Source: Antarctobacter albus
GTDB lineage: Bacteria; Pseudomonadota; Alphaproteobacteria; Rhodobacterales; Rhodobacteraceae
Assembly: GCF_900101505.1 (NCBI RefSeq)
Contig: NZ_FMZI01000012.1
Span: 1-64,000 of the forward strand
DNA: 64,000 nt
Direction of reading: 5' to 3'
The notes beneath the pieces are model-generated. The model saw only the letters and a list, made by a program, of their open reading frames with translations, did not search any database and was not told where the DNA came from. Positions 25,936 to 33,897 of the stretch are shown here, in pieces (within the stretch, counting starts at the first letter, position 1; each line of letters begins with the position of its first letter). Made by a program: the position numbers and the translations under genes.

Positions 25936-27700
25936 GACCGTCCGCGCACGCGCCCTGCGCGCCCTGATCCCGCCGCCGCGCCTGCGCCTGTCCGACTGGA
26001 TCGAGGGCAACGTGATCCTGCCCGAAGGCGTCAGCGCCCAGCCCGGCCCCGTCCGCCTCTGGCCCTTCCAGCGCGAGATTGCCGACACCATCGGCGCCCC
26101 GGAGGTCGAGCGTGTGACGCTGGTCAAGCCGGTGCGCGTGGGCTTCACAACGCTGCTGACCTCTGCCGCCGCGGCCTATGTCGCCAACGACCCGGCGCCC
26201 ATTCTCTGCCTGCTGCCCGCCGAGGCCGATTGCCGCGACTACATGGTCAGCGACGTTGAACCGATCTTCTCAGCCTCGACCGCCGTTGCCGACGCCCTGG
26301 GCGAAGACCGCGAGGAAGGCGAACGCAACACGCTGCTGTCCCGGCGCTTCCCCGGCGGTTCGCTGAAAGTGGTCGCGGCCAGGGCGCCCCGCAACCTGCG
26401 CCGCCATAACGTCCGCGTCCTGTTCATCGACGAGGCGGACGGCATGGAAGCCACCGCCGAAGGCTCTCCGATCCTGCTGGCCGAACGCCGCACCCTGTCC
26501 TTCCCGGACCGCAAGATCGTCCTGGGCAGCACGCCCGTACATCAAGAGACTAGCCATGTCCTGCGGGCCTACGCCCAGTCCGACGCGCGGATCTTCGAGG
26601 TCCCCTGCCCGGCCTGCGGCACCTTTTCAGAGATCCTCTGGGACGCGATCATCTGGGACGAAGGCAAACCCGAGTCGGCGCGATGGTGCTGCCCGCATTG
26701 CCGCGCTGAGATTGAGGAACGGCACAAGCCGGCAATGGTCGCGGGCGGCGCGTGGCGGGCCACACAGCCGCATGTGCAGGGGCACGCGGGGTTTCGCCTC
26801 AATGCCCTGGTTAGCCTTCACACGAACGCCTCCTGGGCGCGGCTGGCGCGGGAATTCATCGGGGCCAAGGACGATCCCACCACCTTGCAGACCTTTGTCA
26901 ACACGATCCTGGGCCAGGGCTGGCGCGGCGAAGGCGACGAGCTGGACGACGAGGCGCTGGCAGAGCGGGCCGAGGACTGGGGCCTTGAGGCGGTGCCGCC
27001 CGAGGTTCTGGCCCTGACGGCGGGCTGCGACGTCCAGCATGACCGGATCGAGGCCACGTTCATCGGCTGGGCCGAGGACGGCACCGCTTTTGTCCTGGGG
27101 CATCGGATCGTCTGGGGCGCCTGGGACGATGAGGGCACCTGGTCAGAGCTGGACCAACTGCTGAAACAGTCCTTCCCGCACGCCCTGGGCGGGCGGATCA
27201 CGCTGGACGCCGCCGCGATCGACGCGGGCGACGGCACCACCATGCACGCGGTCACGGGCTTTGCCATGCCCAGAACCCGGCGCAAGGTGCTGGCGATCAA
27301 GGGGGCACCGGGCAACCGTCCGCTGATCGAGCGCGCGGGATCGAAGACCAAGACCGGCGCCCGGCTGTGGATCGTCGGCGTGGACACCGGCAAGACGCTG
27401 ATCTTTGGCCGGTTGACACGCGGCAACACCATCCGCCTGTCCGGCGATCTGCCCCGCGTCTGGCACGAGCAACTGGCAAGCGAACGGGTGGTTATGAGCT
27501 ATCTCCGGGGCCAGCCGGTGCGGCGGTTCGAACGTATCCCAGGACGCCGGGCCGAGGCGCTGGATTGCACCGTCTACGGCTTTGCTGCGCGGCAGATCAT
27601 CAACCCCGATTGGGAACGCAGGCGGGCCGAGCTGGCTCAGGCCAAGGTGCAGCCGCGCCGAACGGCCCCGGTGCTGCAATCGGAATGGATGAAGAGGTGA
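25925..27700 (+). CDS. Terminase large subunit, GpA family
   Basis: The 591-residue protein is a lambda GpA-type packaging motor. It has the adapted Walker A segment KPVRVGFTT at residues 68-76, Walker B VLFIDEAD at 165-172, a zinc-ribbon-like CPACG and CCPHC pair near 225-260, and nuclease-domain acidic residues in LDAAAIDAGD. It cuts concatemers and pumps DNA into the procapsid through the portal. Length and domains look complete. Paired with the Nu1-like subunit it gives the element its own packaging specificity. Confidence 0.93.
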   Translation: MEIETVRARALRALIPPPRLRLSDWIEGNVILPEGVSAQPGPVRLWPFQREIADTIGAPEVERVTLVKPVRVGFTTLLTSAAAAYVANDPAPILCLLPAEADCRDYMVSDVEPIFSASTAVADALGEDREEGERNTLLSRRFPGGSLKVVAARAPRNLRRHNVRVLFIDEADGMEATAEGSPILLAERRTLSFPDRKIVLGSTPVHQETSHVLRAYAQSDARIFEVPCPACGTFSEILWDAIIWDEGKPESARWCCPHCRAEIEERHKPAMVAGGAWRATQPHVQGHAGFRLNALVSLHTNASWARLAREFIGAKDDPTTLQTFVNTILGQGWRGEGDELDDEALAERAEDWGLEAVPPEVLALTAGCDVQHDRIEATFIGWAEDGTAFVLGHRIVWGAWDDEGTWSELDQLLKQSFPHALGGRITLDAAAIDAGDGTTMHAVTGFAMPRTRRKVLAIKGAPGNRPLIERAGSKTKTGARLWIVGVDTGKTLIFGRLTRGNTIRLSGDLPRVWHEQLASERVVMSYLRGQPVRRFERIPGRRAEALDCTVYGFAARQIINPDWERRRAELAQAKVQPRRTAPVLQSEWMKR

Positions 27701-27797
27701 GAGCAGAAACACCTTGGCAGCCCGGTTTCAAAGAGCTGAGACGCATCAAGGTTTGCGGTTCCAGCGTACGTGCTCGCTTGAGCTTGGTGTTGAACAC

Positions 27798-27828
27798 AAA
27801 AAAAATTACCCCGCAGAAAGCGGGGTAA
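27798..27828 (-). terminator. Rho-independent terminator of the minus-strand cassette
   Basis: Read on the minus strand, TTACCCCGC, a 5-nt loop and GCGGGGTAA form a perfect 9-bp stem followed by eight T residues. It lies 28 bp after the 47-residue gene and would end transcription before it meets the terminase gene. Confidence 0.9.
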
Positions 27829-27855
27829 TCACTTCAAGCGTGCTTCGAAGGAAAG

Positions 27856-27999
27856 CTATGCCGCCTGCTTCACAGCGTTCTGCCGCCCTTGATTCGTTCC
27901 GAAGAACTCGGAGCGCTTCACGAAATCGAAGCCTATTTTGTGCATTGCGGCCCTCACAGCCATAGATACAGCAGCTTGCTGTTGTTCGAGCTTGGTCAT
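27856..27999 (-). CDS. Small 47-residue protein, unknown function
   Basis: The short product (starting MTKLEQQQAAVSMAVRAAMH) has an excellent ribosome site, GGGAGG 5 nt before the ATG, and lies between the 168-residue gene and the terminator. The sequence is mostly helical, with a basic, glutamine-rich C-terminus and no known domain. The ribosome site and terminator placement support a real gene. Confidence 0.6.
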   Translation of the reverse strand: MTKLEQQQAAVSMAVRAAMHKIGFDFVKRSEFFGTNQGRQNAVKQAA

Positions 28000-28054
28000 G
28001 GTTGCCTCCCAAAAGCTTGGTTGCAGTGTCATCACAAGAATTCTCATAGGTCAA

Positions 28055-28561
28055 TTATACTTTGGAAAGGTAAATCCAAGACCCTTTCATGGCAACAAGG
28101 GAGAACGCGGGGTGCCCGCTCAAGGCATCTGTGAAGGCGCCACCGAAGGATTTTTCCGCAGGACTTTTTAGGTGAAATTTGATGTGGTCCGAAGGCATTA
28201 CGTCGTCCGCAAGCCCCAGCACTCCTGCAAAAACATTTGCAAGGGTCTCAGTGTAAGCCTCAATCGTAATGTCCTCAGAAAAGTCGAAGCGCGGAGCGAG
28301 GACAATATGACGCACCCGAAGTACTTTCCCCGTGTACCCCGGCAGCAGCGTCGAATTGGCCTGACATACCACGTCCACCTTGCCGTCACTCATGAGACCG
28401 TAAACCGCAGCGTCACGCCGCGGCGCTGCGCGGGCCAATTCCGCAAGAACAGGCAAGGAGGCTACGGCATAATCACCGAAGTCCTCTTCAAACGAGCTGC
28501 ACTCTTCTTCCCACTCCAAGACCAGTTTGTCCCAGCCTTCTCCAGTTATTCGTTCAAGCAA
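28055..28561 (-). CDS. Unknown 168-residue protein in the minus-strand cassette
   Basis: I do not recognise this protein with confidence. It begins MLERITGEGWDKLVLEWEEE. A later alternating strand-helix pattern, including VLRVRHIVLAPRFDFSEDI and HIKFHLKSPAEKSFGGAF, has a faint acetyltransferase-like feel that should not be relied on. It starts 2 bp after the stop of the XRE regulator, so the two are one unit. A regulator followed by an unknown protein fits a toxin-antitoxin, immunity or interference module; none of these is shown. Confidence 0.6.
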   Translation of the reverse strand: MLERITGEGWDKLVLEWEEECSSFEEDFGDYAVASLPVLAELARAAPRRDAAVYGLMSDGKVDVVCQANSTLLPGYTGKVLRVRHIVLAPRFDFSEDITIEAYTETLANVFAGVLGLADDVMPSDHIKFHLKSPAEKSFGGAFTDALSGHPAFSLVAMKGSWIYLSKV

Positions 28562-28563
28562 AT

Positions 28564-28815
28564 CTAGCTCCTGTACTTCAACCTTACGCCAGCACCGCCA
28601 CCGTTCTCCGCGATGAACTCCACTCCGGCGGTTTCGAGAGCGGCACGGATCGCCTCAGCGGTATCGACTCGACCTCCGAGAGGTCCGGTCGCAGACTCCA
28701 GACGCTTGATCGTCGGGATGGATACTCCTGATGCATCGGCAAGATCGTTTTGAGACCAGCGCAGCAGCGCGCGAGCCGCCTTCACTTGCTCAATTGATAC
28801 TTTTGGTATTGACAC
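28564..28815 (-). CDS. XRE-family helix-turn-helix regulator
   Basis: The 83-residue product has a classic XRE helix-turn-helix (VKAARALLRWSQNDLADASGVSIPTIKRLES) and a C-terminal GVEFIAENGGGAGVRLKYRS tail that is common in small alphaproteobacterial regulators. The start is GTG at 28815, with AGGGG 8 nt upstream. It is divergent from the small early genes and is a good candidate for the element's repressor, with the TTGATACTTTTGG repeats at 28794-28855 as its sites. Confidence 0.85.
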   Translation of the reverse strand: MSIPKVSIEQVKAARALLRWSQNDLADASGVSIPTIKRLESATGPLGGRVDTAEAIRAALETAGVEFIAENGGGAGVRLKYRS

Positions 28816-28855
28816 CCATCAAGCCCCTGTGTTGATACTTTTGGCATCATATCAA
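28794..28855. promoter_or_regulatory. Duplicated operator-like site at the XRE regulator start
   Basis: TTGATACTTTTGG occurs identically at 28794-28806, inside the first codons of the regulator, and at 28832-28844 in the divergent gap. The second copy also begins an inverted pair TTGATA/TATCAA (28832-28837 and 28850-28855). Two spaced copies at a divergent promoter are typical of a phage repressor switch. Confidence 0.55.
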
Positions 28856-28872
28856 TTCAGGAGACCCTGACA

Positions 28873-29121
28873 ATGCCCAATGACCCCGCCTGCGGGACCG
28901 GCCCCGCTATATCCGATCTCTACGATCTCTGCTCGAACGCCGAAAGCCTCATCTATTCCGCCTACCTCCTGGGAGGAGCGCTGGACGCCTTGACCTTGAA
29001 GAACACGCCGCCCGTGCTGTTCCTGTTGAACGAAGCCCGCTGTGCGCTCCGCAACTTGAGCGACGAACTGTCCGAACTGGAACGCCGCACCAAGCATGGA
29101 CGGATCAAGCTATGCCAATGA
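28873..29121 (+). CDS. Small element protein, unknown function
   Basis: The 82-residue product is mostly helical (LYDLCSNAESLIYSAYLLGGALDALTL and LSDELSELERRTKHGR). An AGGAG site precedes its ATG and it overlaps the next gene by 10 bp. It is the first gene rightward from the regulator switch, so it is probably early expressed. No family is recognised. Confidence 0.6.
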   Translation: MPNDPACGTGPAISDLYDLCSNAESLIYSAYLLGGALDALTLKNTPPVLFLLNEARCALRNLSDELSELERRTKHGRIKLCQ

Positions 29122-29327
29122 CCAGCGTGCAAGAGGGCTTTCGCACCATCTACGGCCCCAACCAGATCGGCCCGGAAAACAAGGCCTACCAGATTGCCAA
29201 CCTCGCCAAGGCCGGGCTGGCCGCCTCTGACAGCCTGGTCAACCTTCAGGACGTGCCCGGCACCCTGGGCAGCGTCTTCGAGGTGATCGCGCAGCTTTGC
29301 GAGGAACTGGCGCGGGATGTGGAGTAG
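29112..29327 (+). CDS. Small element protein, unknown function
   Basis: The 71-residue acidic product overlaps the preceding gene by 10 bp and ends 8 bp before the large palindrome at 29335. Its helical C-terminus (GTLGSVFEVIAQLCEELARDVE) has no recognised domain. Coupling to the upstream gene is the main evidence that it is translated. Confidence 0.55.
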   Translation: MPMTSVQEGFRTIYGPNQIGPENKAYQIANLAKAGLAASDSLVNLQDVPGTLGSVFEVIAQLCEELARDVE

Positions 29328-29334
29328 ACCAAAA

Positions 29335-29387
29335 GTGTTCACTTGACCACAAACGGACCATCCGGCAAGATGTGGTCAAGTGAACAC
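29335..29387. promoter_or_regulatory. Perfect 17-bp inverted repeat upstream of the 29406 regulator
   Basis: GTGTTCACTTGACCACA at 29335-29351 is mirrored exactly by TGTGGTCAAGTGAACAC at 29371-29387, with a 19-nt spacer. It ends 18 bp before the next start codon. It lacks a T-run, so a two-site operator or an RNA hairpin controlling the following gene is more likely than a terminator. Confidence 0.7.
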
Positions 29388-29405
29388 ACAACTTGTCAGG
29401 AGACA

Positions 29406-29969
29406 ATGATGAAACTTGCGGCCCTCCTTTACTGCACGGACTTGGATCGGCATCGGTTCAATACGCTACGTCGCCGCGAACAACTGCCGATCATCAAAGG
29501 CTCTGCCGACGATGCCGATTCTCGCCAGTCCAACTATTCGCTGGATGACGCGTTCCGCCTGCGCTTGTTTCTCGATCTGATCGGGCAGGGCGAAACTGAA
29601 AATGCCTCGATCACCCCGACCGATGCCTGCAATATTGTCGTTAACGTCATGATGATGGAACGCAGCAAAGGCCAGCCTCACCCGCTTGACATGCTGGTTA
29701 AGGAAGAACTCTGGGCTGGCGTTGTCGTTTTCGAGGAAGGCCACTTCCTCGACCAAGGCGAAATTCTTCGCTTCTCGCAATGGTACGGGGGCGCTCTTCC
29801 GGACGTCCATAAGAAAGTTGGGCAAGTAATCAGCCACACGGGCCGCTCGACACGCGCCGTGCGTGTTGTTCTGGCCAACGCCACGCGCGCCGCAAATTTC
29901 GTCCGCCAAAAGGCCGTCGCCCTAGGCATTTCTGAGGCCTACGACCTCTACGAGGAGTGGCCCGATTGA
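29406..29969 (+). CDS. Predicted DNA-binding regulator of the structural genes
   Basis: The 187-residue protein opens with a MerR-like helix pattern (LLYCTDLDRHRFNTLRRREQLPI, then YSLDDAFRLRLFLDLIG), a form used by small phage regulators. The rest is helical and unassigned. AGGAG precedes its tandem ATG codons. It sits just after the 17-bp palindrome and its stop overlaps the portal start, so it may control late head genes. The function is inferred. Confidence 0.6.
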   Translation: MMKLAALLYCTDLDRHRFNTLRRREQLPIIKGSADDADSRQSNYSLDDAFRLRLFLDLIGQGETENASITPTDACNIVVNVMMMERSKGQPHPLDMLVKEELWAGVVVFEEGHFLDQGEILRFSQWYGGALPDVHKKVGQVISHTGRSTRAVRVVLANATRAANFVRQKAVALGISEAYDLYEEWPD

Positions 29970-31291
29970 AACCACTCATCGGAATAAAGCGCTCAGTCGG
30001 TCGTCAGCTGACGCGCTTTCTCCGCCGTTCCGGCATCGAGTCCGGCGGCGGTGGGCGGCGCTGGCAGGGATCGCCAGTCCTGGGAGCGCCGCAGAATTCC
30101 ACGCTGGCCGCGCGCGGCCTGACCGCGCAGCGCGCGGGTGCCGCATCGGTCAACACGCCGCACGGCGCCCGCATTGTCGAGACCTGGACCGCCGCCCTGA
30201 TCGGCAAGGGATGGCAGGCCCGGTCGCGGCACCCCGACCCCGAGGTCGCGCGCCCGCTGAATGCCAGCTTCGAGGCCCTTACAGGCCCGGTTCTGGTCCC
30301 CCTCTGCCGATCCCTGGTCCGCGACGGCGAAGCCTTTGTCCGCCTGCGCCTGACCGAGGACGGCGCCCTGCGGCTGCAGCTCCTGCCGGTCGAGCAGATC
30401 GACCCCTCCGTCAACCGCGACCTGGGCGGCGGTGGCCGGATCGTCGCGGGCATCGAATTCGACGCCCAGGACGAGGTTGTCGCCTATCACGTCCTGCCCG
30501 AGGCACCGGGCACGCCCTTTGTCACCTATGACGCCCCGGTGCGCGTCCCTGCGCGCGACATGCTGCACGTCTTCGACCCGCTCTTCCCCGGCCAGGTGCG
30601 CGGCCTGTCGTGGCTCTCCCCCGTCCTGCTGAAACTGCGCGACCGGGACGAGGCATCCGACGCCCTGCTGATGCAGCTCAAGACGGCTTCGCTGCTGACC
30701 GGCTACGTCCGCGACCCTGACGGCACATTTGCCGGTTTCGACGGCACGCAGGACGGCAGCACCTTGAACGTGGCGCTGGAACCCGGCGCCATGCGCATCC
30801 TGCCCCCCGGCGCGGACGTGACCTTTTCGAACCCCGGCAGCGGCCTGTCCCAGGCTGTCGAATTCATGCGCAGCCAGGACCGCGAAGTCGCGGCGGGCGC
30901 GGGCCTGACCTTCGAGCAACTGACCGGCGATCTGTCCGACGCCAACTATTCGAGCGCCCGCGTGGGCCTGCTGGAATTCCGCCGCCGCGCCGAAATGCTG
31001 CAACGCCAGCTCATCGAAGGGCAATTCCTTGCCCCGCTCTGGCGGCGCTGGATCGAGATTCGGGCGCTGTCCGGTGAAATTGACGCCCCCCTGCCCGACT
31101 ATCTGCCGGTGCGCTTCGTCGCCCCCGGATGGCAATGGGTGGACCCCGCCAAGGAAGTGTCTGCGGACGTGGCCGCAATCGAGGCGGGCTTGAAATCCCG
31201 CGAAGAGGTGGTCGCGGGCCGTGGCCGCGACATTGACGAACTGGACGAAGAACGCGCCCGCGACCGGGCCGAAGGAGGCCAAGCCGCATGA
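29966..31291 (+). CDS. Phage portal protein, lambda GpB type
   Basis: The 441-residue protein is a lambda-type portal, the dodecameric ring at one capsid vertex through which DNA enters. Recognisable parts are ALIGKGWQARSRHPD, RSLVRDGEAFVRL, LLPVEQIDPSVNRD, HVFDPLFPGQVRGLSWLSPVLLKLRD, and GLTFEQLTGDLSDANYSSARVGLLEFRR. The TTG at 29966 is favoured: GAGGAG lies 8 nt upstream and it overlaps the previous stop (TTGA). A GTG at 29957 is the alternative. Its stop overlaps the capsid gene start. Confidence 0.92.
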   Translation: MKPLIGIKRSVGRQLTRFLRRSGIESGGGGRRWQGSPVLGAPQNSTLAARGLTAQRAGAASVNTPHGARIVETWTAALIGKGWQARSRHPDPEVARPLNASFEALTGPVLVPLCRSLVRDGEAFVRLRLTEDGALRLQLLPVEQIDPSVNRDLGGGGRIVAGIEFDAQDEVVAYHVLPEAPGTPFVTYDAPVRVPARDMLHVFDPLFPGQVRGLSWLSPVLLKLRDRDEASDALLMQLKTASLLTGYVRDPDGTFAGFDGTQDGSTLNVALEPGAMRILPPGADVTFSNPGSGLSQAVEFMRSQDREVAAGAGLTFEQLTGDLSDANYSSARVGLLEFRRRAEMLQRQLIEGQFLAPLWRRWIEIRALSGEIDAPLPDYLPVRFVAPGWQWVDPAKEVSADVAAIEAGLKSREEVVAGRGRDIDELDEERARDRAEGGQAA

Positions 31292-33051
31292 CCATCCATA
31301 TTCGATCCCTGGCCCCTGCCCCCTCGACCGTAAGTCAGGAAACACGCACCGTCGAAGCCATTGTCTCGACCGGCGCGGACGTCCAGCGGCGGGGATTCAT
31401 CGAGCGCCTGCCGCTGGGCGGCGCCGATCTGTCCCGCCTGGTCGGCGCCCCCGTCCTGGACGCGCACCGCGCGAATTCGACCCGCGACCAACTGGGCGTG
31501 ATCGAAGCCGCAGAACAGCGGCCAGAGGGCCTTTGGGTCCGCATCCGGTTCCGCAGCAATGACGCTGCGGCCTCAGTCTTGACCGACATCGCAGACGGGA
31601 CCCTGCGGGGCCTGTCGATGGGCTACACGGTCGGCGCCTGGAAGGACCAGACCGAAGGCGGACAGCGCATCCGCATCGCAACGCGGTGGACACCGCTAGA
31701 GGTGTCCATTGTGCCCGTGCCCGCTGATCCGGGCGCCCACTTCCGAGCAGGAGATACAGGCATGGAAGCAGACGAGCAGACGGCGGAGACCACCGCCACC
31801 ACCACGGCAACCCGCGCCGAGGTCAACGCGGAAATCCGCCAGATGGCCGAGACGGCGGGCCTGACCCGCGCCTGGGCCGACGCGCAGATCGACGCGGAGG
31901 CCACCGCAGAGGATGCCCGCACCGCCGCCTTCGAGGCCATGCGCCAGCGCAGCACACAGACGCAGACGCGCACCACGCGGGCGCAGATCGGCACCGACAA
32001 CACCGACCCCGCCGTGATCGCCACGCGGGCCGGTGAGGCGCTTTTTGCGCGGTCGCACCCGGATCACGAAATCTCGGAACCGGCTCGCGCCTGGGCGGGC
32101 ATGACGACCCTCGACCTTGCCCGCGACTGCCTGCACCGCTCCGGGATGCGCACCACGGGCATGGCGGCGGATACCGTCATCACCCGCGCGTTGCACAGCA
32201 CCTCGGACTTCTCGCTGATCCTGGGCGATGCGACCGGGCGGGAGTTGCGCCGCGCCTACATGGCCGCGCCGGAAGGCGTTCGCCAACTGGCTCGCCAGAC
32301 CACGGCCCGCGACTTCCGCGCCAAGCGGGCCCTGCAATTCGGTGAGGGCCCCGAGCTGCAGAAGGTCTTGGAGGGCGGCGAATTCCAGCATGGCACCATC
32401 GAGGAATCGCAGGAGACCTACAGCGTCGAAACCTTCGGGCGTATCTTCGCCATTTCCCGGCAGGCGCTCATCAACGACGACCTGGGCGCCTTCTCGCAGA
32501 TCCCCGCCAAGCTGGGCCGGGCCGCGCGCGCCTTCGAGGTGGCCCAGCTCGCCGCGAAGATCGAGGCCAACCCCGCGATGGCGGACAGCACCGCTGTTTT
32601 CCACGCGGACCACGCCAACCTTGCCGGGTCGGGCGCCGCGATCTCGGAGACGACGCTTGCAGCGGCGCGCCTAGCTATGCGCAAGCAAACCGGCATCGGA
32701 GACGAAGCAATCGACGTGACCCCGCGTTTTGTCCTGGTCCCGCCGGATGAGGAAACCACCGCCGAAAAGGTCCTGGCACAGATTGCCGCCACCAAGACGG
32801 CGGACGTCAACCCGTTCGAGAACCTGACGCTGGTCACGGACGTGCGCCTGACAGACACCGCCGCCTGGTACGTCGCAGCGGACCCGGCCAGCATCGACGG
32901 GCTGGAATACGCCTACCTCGAAGGCTCCCCCGGCCCGCAGATCGAGACCAAGCAGGGCTTCGAGGTCGACGGCGTACAAATGAAAGTCCGCCTCGATTTC
33001 GGATGTGGCTGGGTCGACTATCGCGGCTGGTACAAGAACGCGGGCGCCTGA
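31288..33051 (+). CDS. Prohead protease/major capsid protein fusion
   Basis: The 587-residue protein joins an HK97-type prohead protease (residues 1-150) to a major capsid protein (about 240-587). The protease half keeps His60 (LDAHRANSTRDQLG) and Ser110 (LRGLSMGYTVG) of its catalytic set. A helical, Ala/Thr-rich linker (about 160-230) probably acts as the scaffold that is cleaved away. The capsid half has FGRIFAISRQALINDDLGAFSQIP and GVQMKVRLDFGCGWVDYRGWYKN. Such fusions occur in compact phages. The element can therefore in principle make its own shell. Confidence 0.92.
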   Translation: MTIHIRSLAPAPSTVSQETRTVEAIVSTGADVQRRGFIERLPLGGADLSRLVGAPVLDAHRANSTRDQLGVIEAAEQRPEGLWVRIRFRSNDAAASVLTDIADGTLRGLSMGYTVGAWKDQTEGGQRIRIATRWTPLEVSIVPVPADPGAHFRAGDTGMEADEQTAETTATTTATRAEVNAEIRQMAETAGLTRAWADAQIDAEATAEDARTAAFEAMRQRSTQTQTRTTRAQIGTDNTDPAVIATRAGEALFARSHPDHEISEPARAWAGMTTLDLARDCLHRSGMRTTGMAADTVITRALHSTSDFSLILGDATGRELRRAYMAAPEGVRQLARQTTARDFRAKRALQFGEGPELQKVLEGGEFQHGTIEESQETYSVETFGRIFAISRQALINDDLGAFSQIPAKLGRAARAFEVAQLAAKIEANPAMADSTAVFHADHANLAGSGAAISETTLAAARLAMRKQTGIGDEAIDVTPRFVLVPPDEETTAEKVLAQIAATKTADVNPFENLTLVTDVRLTDTAAWYVAADPASIDGLEYAYLEGSPGPQIETKQGFEVDGVQMKVRLDFGCGWVDYRGWYKNAGA

Positions 33052-33266
33052 TGGCCGTCGATGTGACCGAACTGGAAACGCTGCGGGACAAGCTGGTCAT
33101 GGCCCGCGCCCGTGGCGTCCGAAAGACGGAGCTTGGCGACCAGTCCGTCGAATACCGATCCGACTCCGAAATCGCCGCTGCGATTGCGGACCTCGACCGG
33201 CGGATCGCTGCGGCGGGATCGTCCCGCCCCGGCACAATCAGTTTCTCCACCTCGAAAGGGCTGTGA
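33051..33266 (+). CDS. gpW-like head-tail joining protein
   Basis: The 71-residue product matches the size and layout of lambda gpW-type head-completion proteins: VTELETLRDKLVMARARGVRKTELGDQSVEYRSDSEIAAAIADLDRRI. Its ATG overlaps the capsid gene stop (TGATG). It would plug the portal after packaging and form the platform for tail attachment. Confidence 0.78.
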   Translation: MAVDVTELETLRDKLVMARARGVRKTELGDQSVEYRSDSEIAAAIADLDRRIAAAGSSRPGTISFSTSKGL

Positions 33267-33267
33267 C

Positions 33268-33708
33268 ATGAAGACGTTTCTTTCTGACGGCATCAACGTG
33301 ACCGTGGCGGCGCCCGCGGCGAAATCCTCTGGCGACGGCGTGCTGGTCGGTTCCATCTTTGGCGTGGCGATCACCGATGCCGCGAACGGCGCCGATGTGG
33401 CGATCCGCACCACGGGCGTGGTGACGCTGCCCAAGATCGGTTCCCAGGCGTGGAGCGTAGGCGACAAGGTTTACTGGGACGATGGCAACGACCGCTGCAC
33501 CAGCACCGCCGCAGACGGCGACCAGCTGATCGGCACCGCCACCGAAGCCGTGGGCAGCGGCGCGGACGCGACCACCGGAACCCTGCGCCTGACAGGCACG
33601 CAGCTTTTGCAGGCGGCGAACGTGGCGGACGCATCGGCCGGCAGCGCGGCCGAAATCAACGCGCTTCGCGATGCCCTTGTCAACGCCGGCCTGATGGCCG
33701 CAAGCTGA
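33268..33708 (+). CDS. DUF2190-like capsid decoration protein
   Basis: The 146-residue, beta-rich protein resembles DUF2190 head proteins: IFGVAITDAANGADVAIRTTGVVTLPKIG, then SVGDKVYWDDGNDRCT and a TGTLRL strand. Family members are thought to decorate or stabilise capsids. It starts one base after the gpW-like gene stops. Confidence 0.8.
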   Translation: MKTFLSDGINVTVAAPAAKSSGDGVLVGSIFGVAITDAANGADVAIRTTGVVTLPKIGSQAWSVGDKVYWDDGNDRCTSTAADGDQLIGTATEAVGSGADATTGTLRLTGTQLLQAANVADASAGSAAEINALRDALVNAGLMAAS

Positions 33709-33717
33709 GGCGGGACG

Positions 33718-33897
33718 ATGGCAAACCAACCGGCCAAGATCAAACAAGCAGAACTGACACGCTACGTCGCTGGGGTGGTCAAGGCCGGTGTCACCATCGG
33801 CAAAATCAGCATCGCGCCAAACGGGACAATTACCATTGTCCCGGCTGGCTCTCCAAGCGACGATTCCGCCAACCCTTGTGACCGTTTGCTTGATTGA
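33718..33897 (+). CDS. Small protein coupled to the integrase gene
   Basis: The 59-residue product starts MANQPAKIKQAELTRYVAGV and contains AGVTIGKISIAPNGTITIVPAGSPS. Short proteins of this shape (helix, then two strands, acidic end) are common just before integrase genes in alphaproteobacterial prophages. GAGGCGGG precedes the ATG, and its TGA overlaps the integrase ATG. A directionality role is possible but not shown. Confidence 0.65.
   Translation: MANQPAKIKQAELTRYVAGVVKAGVTIGKISIAPNGTITIVPAGSPSDDSANPCDRLLD

Noticed and set aside
25128-33708. Gene transfer agent cluster, common in Rhodobacterales, as an explanation for terminase, portal and capsid genes
   Set aside because: The proteins are lambda-type (Nu1, GpA, GpB, fused protease-capsid) rather than the gene transfer agent type. 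There is an adjacent integrase with exact att repeats at a tRNA, and no tail genes follow the head genes.
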